IMG/VR virus record: IMGVR_UViG_3300036817_000033
Coordinates: 1 to 30,367 of that record
Direction: 5' to 3' (one strand)
Source: a virus
DNA length: 30,367 nucleotides
Shown here piece by piece: positions 1 through 6,491 of the stretch. The first letter of the stretch is position 1, and the number at the start of each line of letters is the position of its first letter. The position numbers and the translations under genes are program-made. The notes under the pieces were generated by a model. It did no database searches and had not been told where the DNA came from. It saw only the letters and a list, made by a program, of their open reading frames with translations.

Positions 1-1
1 C

Positions 2-766
2 AGTGAAATGCGCGACGAGGGCCGGTCTGACGCCTACACATTGTTCAAGACGATCGCCAGCGGCAACCCGATCATCCAGATCCACCCAAAATATCGAAAC
101 GTCTATCCCGCCGCCAATGTCGCAGGCGTCGTCATCTTTTCCAACGAAAAACATCCCCTCCGCATCCCCTCAGACGATCGCCGCTTTTACGTGGTTTCCA
201 ATTTCGATCAGAAACCGGAGTCGCCCCAGTATTACACCGCATTGGTCAAGCTGTTCGATCAGCATTGGCCGATGATCGCCGAATACCTCCATACCCTGGA
301 GATCAGTGAGGCCGATCTCGCCATGCTGTCGGGCAATGCTCCTGCATCGGCCGCCAAAGCTATGATGGCGGAGCAAACCTGGGAGCAAATTTACCTCGAA
401 ATTGTTGGCGACATCGAAAGCGGCACGCCGCCGCCGGGCTACCTGCCGGTCACCACCACGACCGACATCATCAAATGGTTCAAAGCCGCTGAACTCTCCC
501 CCGCTGACCTGCCAAACCGGCGTGAATTTCCTGGTGAACTTTATCGTCTTGGCGCTCGACCGTTGAACCCAGACCATGACGACCCAAAAAAGGCGGGCTC
601 GATCCTGGGCGCGCGGCTGTGGCGCATTGCGCGTACCTGGCGCGACCAGAAGGGCGTCGACTGGAACATTGAGGCGATCAGCCCGACCCGCCTCGCCAGG
701 CTTTATCTCGATCACGCAATGCCGCCCGCCGATCTCGGCGCTGTCGATGACGAGGACATCGTCTGA
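2..766 (+). CDS. Phage primase/helicase, C-terminal part (5' truncated by window edge)
   Basis: The frame is open to the window edge, so the true start lies outside; about 254 C-terminal residues are visible. The stretch near the N-terminus reading NVYPAANVAGVVIFSN, followed by DDRRFYVV, matches the C-terminal part of superfamily 3 / D5-like helicases attached to phage primases (DUF5906-type), where an Asn-rich segment is followed by a conserved Arg pair. Walker motifs would lie upstream and cannot be checked. The rest is a helical tail ending in an acidic DDEDIV. Its stop overlaps the ATG of the next gene (TGATG), so they are translationally coupled. In phages this protein unwinds DNA at the fork and primes replication. 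It marks the plus-strand replication operon that faces the structural operon. I am fairly sure of the helicase assignment, less so of the exact family. Confidence 0.7.
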   Translation, partial: SEMRDEGRSDAYTLFKTIASGNPIIQIHPKYRNVYPAANVAGVVIFSNEKHPLRIPSDDRRFYVVSNFDQKPESPQYYTALVKLFDQHWPMIAEYLHTLEISEADLAMLSGNAPASAAKAMMAEQTWEQIYLEIVGDIESGTPPPGYLPVTTTTDIIKWFKAAELSPADLPNRREFPGELYRLGARPLNPDHDDPKKAGSILGARLWRIARTWRDQKGVDWNIEAISPTRLARLYLDHAMPPADLGAVDDEDIV

Positions 767-1014
767 TGCGCGCCGGGGAACTGATCGAGATCGCGCACGA
801 GGAGATCGCCCGAGTCGGCGGCGTCATCGACTGGGCGCGCACCAGCCGCCACGAGCTGATCTACTGGTCGCTGGGCGAGCGCAAGTTCATGACCCCGGTG
901 CCGCGCATCGGCGGCGGTCCTCGCGCCCCCGACAATCTGCGCGCCCAGATCCGGCGCAAAGCCCGAAATTGGAACCTCGATGACGCCCCGAAAGAAAAGA
1001 CCGCCTCGCGTTAA
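766..1014 (+). CDS. Small conserved-looking phage protein, function unknown
   Basis: An 82-residue ORF whose ATG overlaps the stop of the helicase gene and whose 3' end overlaps the next gene by 35 nt, so it belongs to the same plus-strand operon. GC at third codon positions is high, as in its neighbours. The protein is mixed: an acidic N-terminal helix (GELIEIAHEEIARVGG), a central WARTSRHELIYWSLGERKF segment, then a basic tail. I do not recognise a domain. Its place directly after a replication helicase suggests a role in DNA metabolism, but nothing in the sequence proves it. Confidence 0.6.
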   Translation: MRAGELIEIAHEEIARVGGVIDWARTSRHELIYWSLGERKFMTPVPRIGGGPRAPDNLRAQIRRKARNWNLDDAPKEKTASR

Positions 1015-1168
1015 AAGACCCCGTGCGATCGATGATGACAACGTCGCGGTCATCCCAGGCGGGTGCCCCCACTGCGGCGAACCCCTGTACGTCAAACCAC
1101 TTGCGATCTACGGCCTCTGTCAATTCTGCGGGCCAATCAACTTGGCCATGCTTGACAGTTTCGACTAG
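980..1168 (+). CDS. Small zinc-ribbon-like protein
   Basis: A 62-residue protein with a strongly basic N-terminus (PRKKRPPRVKRPR, residues 3-15) and two CxxC knuckles: C29-P-H-C32 and C47-Q-F-C50, 14 residues apart. This is the spacing of a small treble-clef or zinc-ribbon fold that binds one zinc, and the basic tail suggests nucleic-acid contact. It overlaps the preceding gene by 35 nt and is the last gene of the plus-strand operon. A GGA lies about 7 nt before the ATG. It could be a small transcription or recombination accessory factor, but the specific role is unknown. Confidence 0.6.
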   Translation: MTPRKKRPPRVKRPRAIDDDNVAVIPGGCPHCGEPLYVKPLAIYGLCQFCGPINLAMLDSFD

Positions 1169-1397
1169 CTCGCAGGAAAACGCAGGACGTGAGAAATCAG
1201 TGGTTTAGCCGGGCCAAATCCGCAGGATTTCGGCTTGAAATGCCCACACTACGCACAACACCAACACCCTTTGTTCACGGCAGACGCCCGGATTTCCTAG
1301 GGTTTTCGTGTCGGCCGGTGTTGACTTGGTTAGTTCAAGGAAAACTAATCGGATGAGCCTCTAAAACCGCGGCCGCGGCGCAAAAACGCTAATGATT
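1169..1397. other. Non-coding convergent junction between replication and structural operons
   Basis: These 229 bases separate the plus-strand replication genes from the end of the minus-strand late operon and contain no credible ORF. They hold three hairpin-forming elements: AAATCC-GCA-GGATTT (1216-1230), TTAGTT-7 nt-AACTAA (1330-1348), and the perfect palindrome CCGCGGCCGCGG (1367-1378, containing a NotI site). One copy of the TCGTGTCG octamer (1306-1313) is also here. The expected job is to stop transcription from both sides, but no stem is followed by a clear U-run, so any terminator would be non-canonical. Confidence 0.5.
1213..1234. terminator. Candidate terminator hairpin after plus-strand operon
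   Basis: AAATCC and GGATTT are perfect inverted arms around a 3-nt loop (1216-1230), and the stem can be extended by GCC/GGC with one bulged C. It lies 45 nt past the last plus-strand stop codon, where a terminator would be expected. There is no strong T-run on either strand, so the call rests on position and stem only. Confidence 0.3.
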
Positions 1398-1601
1398 TCA
1401 AGGGTTGTCGAGGTGTTGGGCGATGTCGGGTGTTGCGGCTGAAACGCAGGATTTCTGCGTCGCTTCGATCGTCTTCAAAGCCTCCAAAACGGCTCGCGCG
1501 CCTGCCAGATACCATTCACGCACACTTCCGCGCGTGTCGGGCCATTTGTAAAAACCGCTAGCCTCACAGAAAGCCTGCGCAGCACGTTCAACTGTGTCCA
1601 T
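1398..1601 (-). CDS. Small helical phage protein, function unknown
   Basis: A 67-residue ORF at the end of the late operon. I chose the ATG at 1601 because GAAGTAAGG sits directly upstream and because it follows the stop of the preceding gene by 2 nt; a longer in-frame version would run over that gene. The sequence (AAQAFCEASGFYKWPD then VREWYLAGARAVLEAL) has the look of short helical phage proteins that carry an ...AICEADG... N-terminus, which are widespread and uncharacterised. No catalytic motif is visible. Confidence 0.6.
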   Translation of the reverse strand: MDTVERAAQAFCEASGFYKWPDTRGSVREWYLAGARAVLEALKTIEATQKSCVSAATPDIAQHLDNP

Positions 1602-1603
1602 CC

Positions 1604-1813
1604 TTACTTCCCCAGAAAATGGACGAGGACGCCGCCCACAGCGGCACCGGCGACGAAGACGGCAGCTGCGGCCGACGTCGCCTGGATGAACAGGCGCGGA
1701 CCCTCGAACGTCTTCATCTGTCGAACCTGCTCGGATCTCGCCTCGATGTCGAGCAGGAGCAGATCCCATTGAGCGCGCTGACGCTGTTCGTCTGACGGGA
1801 TCGCGGCGGGCAT
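1604..1813 (-). CDS. Small protein with one C-terminal membrane segment (possible holin or lysis accessory)
   Basis: A 69-residue protein with a charged, helical N-terminal half (residues 8-40) and a single Ala/Val/Gly-rich membrane segment at about residues 46-66, ending LVHFLGK. A near-consensus GAGGAGG ribosome site lies 7 nt before the ATG. Size and single TM segment recall small phage holins such as T7 gp17.5, but topology differs (charged N-terminus, C-terminal TM) and no sequence signature proves it. It is the best holin candidate among the leftmost late genes; the alternatives are a membrane anchor or an unrelated small membrane protein. Confidence 0.65.
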   Translation of the reverse strand: MPAAIPSDEQRQRAQWDLLLLDIEARSEQVRQMKTFEGPRLFIQATSAAAAVFVAGAAVGGVLVHFLGK

Positions 1814-1875
1814 TTGTAACCTCCTCAGTTGGCGCTTATATCACAAACGCAAACCATAGGACACTTGAGAAACAC

Positions 1876-2115
1876 TTAACCCAACGAGATGCCTGGCGGC
1901 ACGTCTTGCACCACCTCGTCGCCGGTGAGCCTGGTGTGGACGATGCCGCCCGGCACCCGACGATCGCCGGGGTCGGGGGTGGGCACCGGCCCAAGTTCCT
2001 CGATCGTAAACGGCACCGGCGTCATCCGGTAGACGTGGCCGGTGTCGCTGAACATGTAGATTGCCCCGTCCATGGGGCAGACGGCGACGAGCTGCCCGTC
2101 GAGTGTCGCAGCCAT
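1876..2115 (-). CDS. Small beta-rich protein, function unknown
   Basis: A 79-residue ORF. The ATG at 2115 is chosen because CTGGAGG stands about 7 nt upstream; a longer in-frame ORF to 2424 would cross the facing gene and the ART gene end. Residues read as short beta strands (GQLVAVCPMDGAIYMFSDTG, then HVYRMTPVPFTIEEL) with a Pro/Asp-rich linker, and no domain is recognised. Its ribosome site overlaps, head to head, the ribosome site of the plus-strand ORF at 2140. Confidence 0.6.
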   Translation of the reverse strand: MAATLDGQLVAVCPMDGAIYMFSDTGHVYRMTPVPFTIEELGPVPTPDPGDRRVPGGIVHTRLTGDEVVQDVPPGISLG

Positions 2116-2121
2116 TTTTAA

Positions 2122-2131
2122 CCTCCAGGAG
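2122..2131. promoter_or_regulatory. Palindrome-like double ribosome-binding site CCTCCAGGAG
   Basis: The ten bases contain AGGAG reading to the right, 8 nt before the ATG at 2140, and GGAGG reading to the left, 7 nt before the ATG at 2115. The two divergent genes therefore share one compact site, only 24 nt separating their start codons. No promoter fits between them, so transcripts from both strands would have to begin elsewhere. Confidence 0.5.
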
Positions 2132-2139
2132 TTGGACCC

Positions 2140-2376
2140 ATGGTCGTTCGATGGAAAAACAAGGACGGCACCGGCGGCGTCGTCACGAACCCTTTGACGC
2201 CCGCCGAGCGCCGGTACCTCAAGAACCTCGACAATGCCGATCACGGCGGGCCTGTCGTCACTGTTGGCCCTGGTCCTGGCCCGAGAAACGCTGCGCTTGG
2301 AGTTGCCGCCACCAATCGTCGAACTGAGGCGACGAGCCGATCGGCGGCGGACGCTGTTCCTGATCCGATTGGCTGA
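2140..2376 (+). CDS. Candidate small gene on the opposite strand, overlapping the end of the ART gene
   Basis: A 78-residue ORF on the plus strand inside the minus-strand operon. The first 40 codons, which lie outside any minus-strand gene, end almost always in C or G, as the confirmed genes here do, and an AGGAG stands 8 nt before the ATG. After 2258 it runs antisense to the last 40 codons of the ART-like gene and third-position bias falls, as expected where another frame is under selection. The N-terminal half (VVRWKNKDG, LTPAERRYLKNLDNADHGG) is plausible protein; no family is recognised. It may be a moron or a chance ORF. Confidence 0.45.
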   Translation: MVVRWKNKDGTGGVVTNPLTPAERRYLKNLDNADHGGPVVTVGPGPGPRNAALGVAATNRRTEATSRSAADAVPDPIG

Positions 2377-3694
2377 CGTCCTGGTATGGTGGTTGAGGCT
2401 GCTCGGCCGCGACCGCGCTTCCATCAGATGACGACGGATTATTCATCAGCGCGCCCGCGCCAACACTAAGGCCAAGTCCGGGAATGCCGTAGCGTTTCAG
2501 GATGTCGATCATCTTGTCATTGAACATGACATAATTGCTGGTGCCGGTCCCTGCGCCGCGCGAACCCTGGTCGAGGTACTTTATGCCAGGAACGCCCTTG
2601 GAAGCCAACGCCGCAGCGGCAGCGCCTTGCGGATCAGCGTCGCCCGCCGCTCCGTAAGTCGTTGCGATCGCCGCATGGATTGAGTCTCCTCTATCGCCTG
2701 AACTAGAAGCGACGAAAGGCGGATTTGTTCTGCCCTCCAGGGAGCCGCCTTTGTCAGTCCAAAGGTCACGGATCGCCTGTTGAACATTGGGGGATTGTTC
2801 GGCGAAAGGTTTGTCCCAATCGAGCAGCTGATTGGGATCGGCGTTGAGCTGAACCTGGTACATCGAGCCGGGATTTCGACTGACGCCGCCCGCGTCCTTA
2901 AATCCCTGCAAGACCCCAATGTCGTGCTGCAGCATCGGCGCTGTTTGCTCGCTGGCTTTCGGCAATAATTGTTGAGCCCGTGCGATTGTGGCGTCCAGGT
3001 CTTCACCATTATTCCTGGCCGCGACTCGGACGTTCAAATGTTGCAGTTGGCTTTGCGGATCGAAAATTTGCCCGTCAGGGGTTCGAAGGGTGTCTGACGA
3101 TAATTGATCCCTATAGCCCCTTGCCACATCCTCATTGCCCGCGAAATAGAGCCCATGCCCATACGCTTGCGCGCCCTCGCCGGTGCCGATCTTGCTGATG
3201 TCGAACTGATCGAACTGGTACGGACTGCCGTGGTAGGCGGTGAAACCGGGCGGCGCAGCTGATGGAGTCGCTTCGCCCACCGGGTGAGGCGTCGGAAGGT
3301 TCGGCACGCCTGTGCCGGGGCCTTCGACTGATCCTGGTTCGGATCTCGCGGCCAGGGTGCTGGCGACGCTGGCGTCATCCTCGGCAGCGTGGCCGCCCTT
3401 CTTCAGCCGACGCGCGCCGATCGCCAACGGAGCCGCCGCCACCTCGGGGTTATGCGCGAGGCCCCCACGCGGTTCATCGAGTATCCCGGTGATCGCGCGA
3501 CCGAACCCTTCGGGGTCAGGGAACCCCGGCACCTTGCTTGCGCCCCAACCAGCCGCATTACCGGCAGCTTCCGTGCCCGCGCCGTAGAGGCCGCCAGCAA
3601 CCGTCCTCGGGTCGACCGGGAACAGGTCATTGAGAAAGCCTCGGCTGGGAGGCGGCGTCGGCCGGTAAGGCGAGCCCGGCAGCGGGTCAGCCAT
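2258..3694 (-). CDS. Phage ADP-ribosyltransferase-like (ART, polyvalent-protein type) virion-linked protein
   Basis: A 478-residue protein. Residues 152-190 (AYHGSPYQFDQFD, then GHGLYFAGN) and 367-402 (GVPGIKYLDQGSRGAGTG, NYVMFNDKMIDIL) carry the pattern of ART domains found in phage polyvalent and MuF-associated proteins. Such enzymes transfer ADP-ribose from NAD to host proteins. His155 and Tyr183 fit the H-Y-E triad; the third position appears to be Asn387 (NYVMF where PARP-type enzymes have EY..Y), so activity is uncertain. Residues 1-150 are Pro/Gly/Ala-rich and contain GFLNDLF (19-25), a motif shared with neighbouring genes. A GGAGG lies 8 nt before the ATG, and the gene overlaps the previous one by 8 nt. 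Base composition over the ART core (about 2690-3110) is visibly more AT-rich than flanking genes, suggesting acquisition. By position it should be made late and could enter the host with the DNA. Confidence 0.75.
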   Translation of the reverse strand: MADPLPGSPYRPTPPPSRGFLNDLFPVDPRTVAGGLYGAGTEAAGNAAGWGASKVPGFPDPEGFGRAITGILDEPRGGLAHNPEVAAAPLAIGARRLKKGGHAAEDDASVASTLAARSEPGSVEGPGTGVPNLPTPHPVGEATPSAAPPGFTAYHGSPYQFDQFDISKIGTGEGAQAYGHGLYFAGNEDVARGYRDQLSSDTLRTPDGQIFDPQSQLQHLNVRVAARNNGEDLDATIARAQQLLPKASEQTAPMLQHDIGVLQGFKDAGGVSRNPGSMYQVQLNADPNQLLDWDKPFAEQSPNVQQAIRDLWTDKGGSLEGRTNPPFVASSSGDRGDSIHAAIATTYGAAGDADPQGAAAAALASKGVPGIKYLDQGSRGAGTGTSNYVMFNDKMIDILKRYGIPGLGLSVGAGALMNNPSSSDGSAVAAEQPQPPYQDVSQSDQEQRPPPIGSSPQFDDWWRQLQAQRFSGQDQGQQ

Positions 3695-4115
3695 TGCTGC
3701 CGCCTCCGAACAGGTTCTTGAGCCAATCCAGGTTGCCGGTGGTGTAGATCGGCGCGCCCCGGTTTCCGACCATGCCAGCGCCCGGCGAATAGATGCCCGG
3801 CATGCCGCCAGCCTGTGGCGCTACAGCGGGGCTAGGAGCCCCGCCCAGGCCCGCGGGGCGTGGTGGAGGCAGCGGAGGCCACCAGGGCGGCGTTTGGGCT
3901 CCTGGGGCTCCTGAACGCCCCTGTTGTGGGAGGGCGGGCGGTGGCCCGGCCGCCTGACCTCGGAACGGGTTTACCGGCGGCAAAGGCGTCGGCGGCGCGG
4001 GAGCGTTGTAGTCCTGCCCGACCTCGGTCGGCAGTTGCTGCGCGCCCGGCAGCTGCATCGGCGGCCCAGGCTTGGTCGGGTCGGGCATCATCTTGCCGCT
4101 TTTGTTGACCGCCAT
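3687..4115 (-). CDS. Proline-rich late protein with C-terminal WLKNLF motif
   Basis: A 142-residue protein, the ATG at 4115 chosen because it follows the stop of the SleB gene by one base (TGAGATG). It is almost entirely low-complexity: PPTPLPPVNPFRG, QTPPWWPPLPPPRPAGLGG, then a Gly/Pro segment. It ends NLDWLKNLFGGGSNG. Both the PPTPxPPVNPFR module and the terminal WLKNLF recur in the double-hydrolase gene at 4921. No enzyme domain is visible; it is likely an extended linker or adaptor protein of the virion. Gene order between two wall hydrolases and the ART protein suggests a shared complex. Confidence 0.6.
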   Translation of the reverse strand: MAVNKSGKMMPDPTKPGPPMQLPGAQQLPTEVGQDYNAPAPPTPLPPVNPFRGQAAGPPPALPQQGRSGAPGAQTPPWWPPLPPPRPAGLGGAPSPAVAPQAGGMPGIYSPGAGMVGNRGAPIYTTGNLDWLKNLFGGGSNG

Positions 4116-4116
4116 C

Positions 4117-4722
4117 TCAAGGCCCCTGGCTGACGAGAGTGGGATTGTAGCCTGGACCCGCAGGTCCAGTGCCGACAAACCGTTGACCGCCGATCGTCAC
4201 ATCGTTTGCCTGGGCGAGCGGCGCGGCCCACGGCGGCGGACGGCGGCCGGGCATCGAGGCTGGCGCGTAATAGTGGGTCGCGCCGCCGGTCGGGTCGGGG
4301 ATCAGCCCGGCGGAAACCTTGTCGACGAGGTCGCCGATCTGAGCGTATTGCGGCGAGTTCGGCGCGAGACTGTGCGTGGTGGCGCTACTCTCGGCGACGC
4401 CAGGCGGGTTCCAAACCGAAAACTGATGGTACTGCGAGCCCGGCTTGACCGGCGCTGTCACCACGCCGGAAACCCCATCGCCATAGCCCCCACTGGCCAC
4501 GCGGTTCATGATCACCTGCGCCACGCCCGCCTGCCCGAGCTGCGGCTGGTTGCCTGCTTCACCGGCAATGGTGCGGATCATCATGTCCCGGTCCTGCGGC
4601 GACAGCGTTCCCTGAGCGCCGCCAGGCGGCGCAGCGAATTGGTTGGGCGTCGGCATGGCGTTCGGCGGCCATGAATTGGCGGCGATCTGACCAAGCGCCT
4701 GCGGGACTGTTGGGTCAGCCAT
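4117..4722 (-). CDS. SleB-type cell wall hydrolase (Hydrolase_2 family)
   Basis: A 201-residue protein. From about residue 40 it follows the SleB/CwlJ hydrolase pattern: RDMMIRTIAGEAGNQ with the predicted catalytic Glu55, GVAQVIMNRVASGGYGDGV, the HQFSVWN segment, and GGATHYYAP near residue 150. These enzymes cleave the glycan strands of peptidoglycan, mostly as lytic transglycosylases. There is no signal peptide, so it acts either from the virion at entry or with a holin at lysis. AGGTGA lies 5 nt before the ATG. It is a paralogue of the N-terminal domain of the gene at 4921, only one small gene away, so a local duplication is likely. Confidence 0.85.
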   Translation of the reverse strand: MADPTVPQALGQIAANSWPPNAMPTPNQFAAPPGGAQGTLSPQDRDMMIRTIAGEAGNQPQLGQAGVAQVIMNRVASGGYGDGVSGVVTAPVKPGSQYHQFSVWNPPGVAESSATTHSLAPNSPQYAQIGDLVDKVSAGLIPDPTGGATHYYAPASMPGRRPPPWAAPLAQANDVTIGGQRFVGTGPAGPGYNPTLVSQGP

Positions 4723-4725
4723 GGA

Positions 4726-4917
4726 TCACCTACCCAACGGCGTCGGCTGTTGAAAAAGCTGGTTCACCCAACTCATCTTTTGCATGCCCTGGCCCGGCGC
4801 ATAGGTCGGCGTCGCCACATAGGTCACCGGCGGCAAGCCGACCGGCGGCGTCGGTGGAACTACAGCTAGGGAAGCGGCTGTCGCCGGAACTGAAACGGCG
4901 GCGTTATTCCTGGCCAT
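4726..4917 (-). CDS. Small proline/valine-rich protein with WVNQLF motif
   Basis: A 63-residue ORF lying between the two SleB-family genes, 3 nt from each. It is made of V/P/T/A repeats (VVPPTPPVGLPPVTYVATPTY), then SWVNQLFQQPTPLGR at the C-terminus. The PPTPPV module and the W-V-N-Q-L-F sequence link it to the genes at 2258, 3687 and 4921. It has no catalytic motif or membrane segment. Third codon positions are G/C-rich and it fills the gap exactly, so I take it as real. The likely role is a small structural adaptor in the virion. Confidence 0.55.
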   Translation of the reverse strand: MARNNAAVSVPATAASLAVVPPTPPVGLPPVTYVATPTYAPGQGMQKMSWVNQLFQQPTPLGR

Positions 4918-4920
4918 GGG

Positions 4921-6438
4921 TCACCCGAACAGACGATTGATCAACCCGGTGACCAGGTCAGGTGGTCGCGGGGGTGGCGTCGGTGGGTTTCGAAGGTCGA
5001 TCTGTCCAACGCGGAATGGGTTGACCGGCGGCGTCGGGGGGTTGTTGACGTCGTAAATAAGCCCGGTCTGCGCTGGCGCTGGCCAGGGGAGCGGATTGTT
5101 CCGGTCGATCGGTGTTGTCGCGCCATCATCCTGCACGGTTGCAGGAGCGGGGGCCGGTGCCGGTGCCGGTGCTGGCGCGGGGGCCGGTGCTGGCGCAGCT
5201 GCAGGGGCGGGCGCGCCTGGCGCGGCCCCACCCCCGCCAAGGTTGAGGCTGGTGAACATCTGCGGCCTGGGGCCGCCCTGCGTCGTCGTGCCAGTGTTGA
5301 GTTGGAACTTGGCGTTCGGATCAGGCGCGCCAAGCGTGGGGGCGGGCGCAGGCGTGGATGATCCAGCGCCTGGCAATGGCGACGGCGCATAGGGGGCCTC
5401 CATCGGCTTCGGCGCAGCTGGCGTGGCTGCAGGCACGCTGGAGCTGTAACCATAGGCGCTCGGCACTGGGGGCACGTCGGCACTCCCGAGCCCGTGGCTC
5501 ATGGCGTTGGGGATCAGAGCGCGTTGCGCGGGCGTCAAGCCGTTCGCCCAGTCGCCGCCGCCCATCGGCACGTTGCCGGTATCGAAGTGCATGAGATCGG
5601 TCGCGCCATAGACGCCGCCAGGTCCGGTCTTGCCGCCGAAGTAGCCGCCCCAGCGGATCGGCGCGCCACCATTGGCGACGTTCAACTGGTGGACCCTCTG
5701 GGCGAATTGTTCGTAAGTCGCGAAATTGGCTTCGTTCTGGTAGTTCGCCAAAGGCTTGCCGCTCGGGTCGATCAGCTGGATGTCGAGCGCCTTGCCCTGA
5801 CCGTGAAAGCGCGGATCGCCAGCGCGGAAGCCCGACGTCATCTGCGCCGACCAACCCGGCGGCAGGTATTGGGTCGCCTGCTTGACCGTGTCGAGCAGAT
5901 TTGGGTCGACACCCTGTGCCACCGCGTTCGGCGCGACCGAGAACCTGACCTGGCCGGAAGCCGTCTCGGGCGGCCTGTAGCTGGTCAACGCGGTGCCCCC
6001 AGTCGAGGCTGGGGTCAGCGGCACGGTCATGAAAACGTGGTCGCCGATCCGGCGCACGTTGGTGCCCTGGTTCGCCCATTGCGGCGTGCCCTCAACCGCC
6101 TGCGGATTAAAGAAATGCGTCGCCCCTTGCGTGTTGTCGGGGTCAGCGCCGGTGCCGAACACGTTGTCGACCACCTGACCAATACGCTGGTAGGTCGGGT
6201 CATTCGGGTTAGCCCCGCGCGCGAGGTCGCCAGCGGGGTTGCCAGGGTTGTAGGTCGAGAATTGCTTGGGCGCGTAAACGACGCGCCCGATCGCGCCCTG
6301 CGTCGGCCCCCAGGCTCCGCTGTCGACGCGGTTCTTGATCACATGCGCGACCCCGCGCCAGCCGTCGACGCCCTGATTGCCCGCTTCACCGATGATGGTG
6401 CGGATCACCTGATCGCGGGCTTGTGGGGTGATCGTCAC
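4921..6438 (-). CDS. Two-domain wall hydrolase: SleB-type glycan hydrolase plus M15-like peptidase
   Basis: I prefer GTG at 6438 (AGGGG 7 nt upstream) over an in-frame TTG at 6477 that lies inside a hairpin; this gives 505 residues. Residues 4-140 are a SleB domain (RTIIGEAGNQ with Glu18; GVAHVIKNRVDSG; KQFSTYN; GATHFFNP). Residues about 195-300 look like an M15 zinc peptidase (D-Ala-D-Ala carboxypeptidase/VanY-like): FHGQGKALDI gives His212 and Asp219, and TDLMHFD gives His284 and Asp286. Together they could cut both glycan and peptide bonds of peptidoglycan. A long (AP)n-rich linker follows, then PPTPPVNPFR and the terminal LINRLFG. Such long Pro/Ala tails are usual in virion proteins. It probably opens the wall during DNA entry; use as the endolysin is also possible. 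Confidence 0.8.
   Translation of the reverse strand: MTITPQARDQVIRTIIGEAGNQGVDGWRGVAHVIKNRVDSGAWGPTQGAIGRVVYAPKQFSTYNPGNPAGDLARGANPNDPTYQRIGQVVDNVFGTGADPDNTQGATHFFNPQAVEGTPQWANQGTNVRRIGDHVFMTVPLTPASTGGTALTSYRPPETASGQVRFSVAPNAVAQGVDPNLLDTVKQATQYLPPGWSAQMTSGFRAGDPRFHGQGKALDIQLIDPSGKPLANYQNEANFATYEQFAQRVHQLNVANGGAPIRWGGYFGGKTGPGGVYGATDLMHFDTGNVPMGGGDWANGLTPAQRALIPNAMSHGLGSADVPPVPSAYGYSSSVPAATPAAPKPMEAPYAPSPLPGAGSSTPAPAPTLGAPDPNAKFQLNTGTTTQGGPRPQMFTSLNLGGGGAAPGAPAPAAAPAPAPAPAPAPAPAPAPATVQDDGATTPIDRNNPLPWPAPAQTGLIYDVNNPPTPPVNPFRVGQIDLRNPPTPPPRPPDLVTGLINRLFG
5135..5220. repeat. Low-complexity (Ala-Pro)n coding repeat
   Basis: A run of degenerate GCCGGT/GCGGGG hexamers encodes an alternating Ala-Pro tract of about 25 residues in the double hydrolase. 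Such tracts form stiff extended rods and change length easily by slippage. It is a coding repeat, not a CRISPR or regulatory array. Confidence 0.8.
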
Positions 6439-6460
6439 CCAACTACCCCTGTTGGTTGTA

Positions 6461-6479
6461 AGTTGGCTTTCGGCCAACT
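6461..6479. promoter_or_regulatory. Perfect 7-bp hairpin between divergent genes
   Basis: AGTTGGC, loop TTTCG, GCCAACT. It sits in the 53-nt gap between the minus-strand hydrolase start (6438) and the plus-strand membrane gene (6492). No U-run follows on either strand, so it is more likely an operator or mRNA leader structure than a terminator. The adjoining GTTGGTTGTAAG (6451-6462) resembles a sequence in the same relative place at 18352, also between divergent genes. Confidence 0.45.
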
Positions 6480-6491
6480 ATATGTTCGGGC

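Noticed and set aside
1367-1378. CCGCGGCCGCGG palindrome as an attachment site
   Set aside because: No integrase or att-type core repeat is present; a GC palindrome can arise by chance in this composition.
5135-5220. Possible CRISPR or promoter repeats
   Set aside because: The repeats are hexameric, contiguous and in frame with an Ala-Pro tract; there are no spacers.
6439-6477. TTG start at 6477 for the double hydrolase
   Set aside because: It lies within a perfect hairpin and has no ribosome site; GTG 6438 has AGGGG at proper distance.
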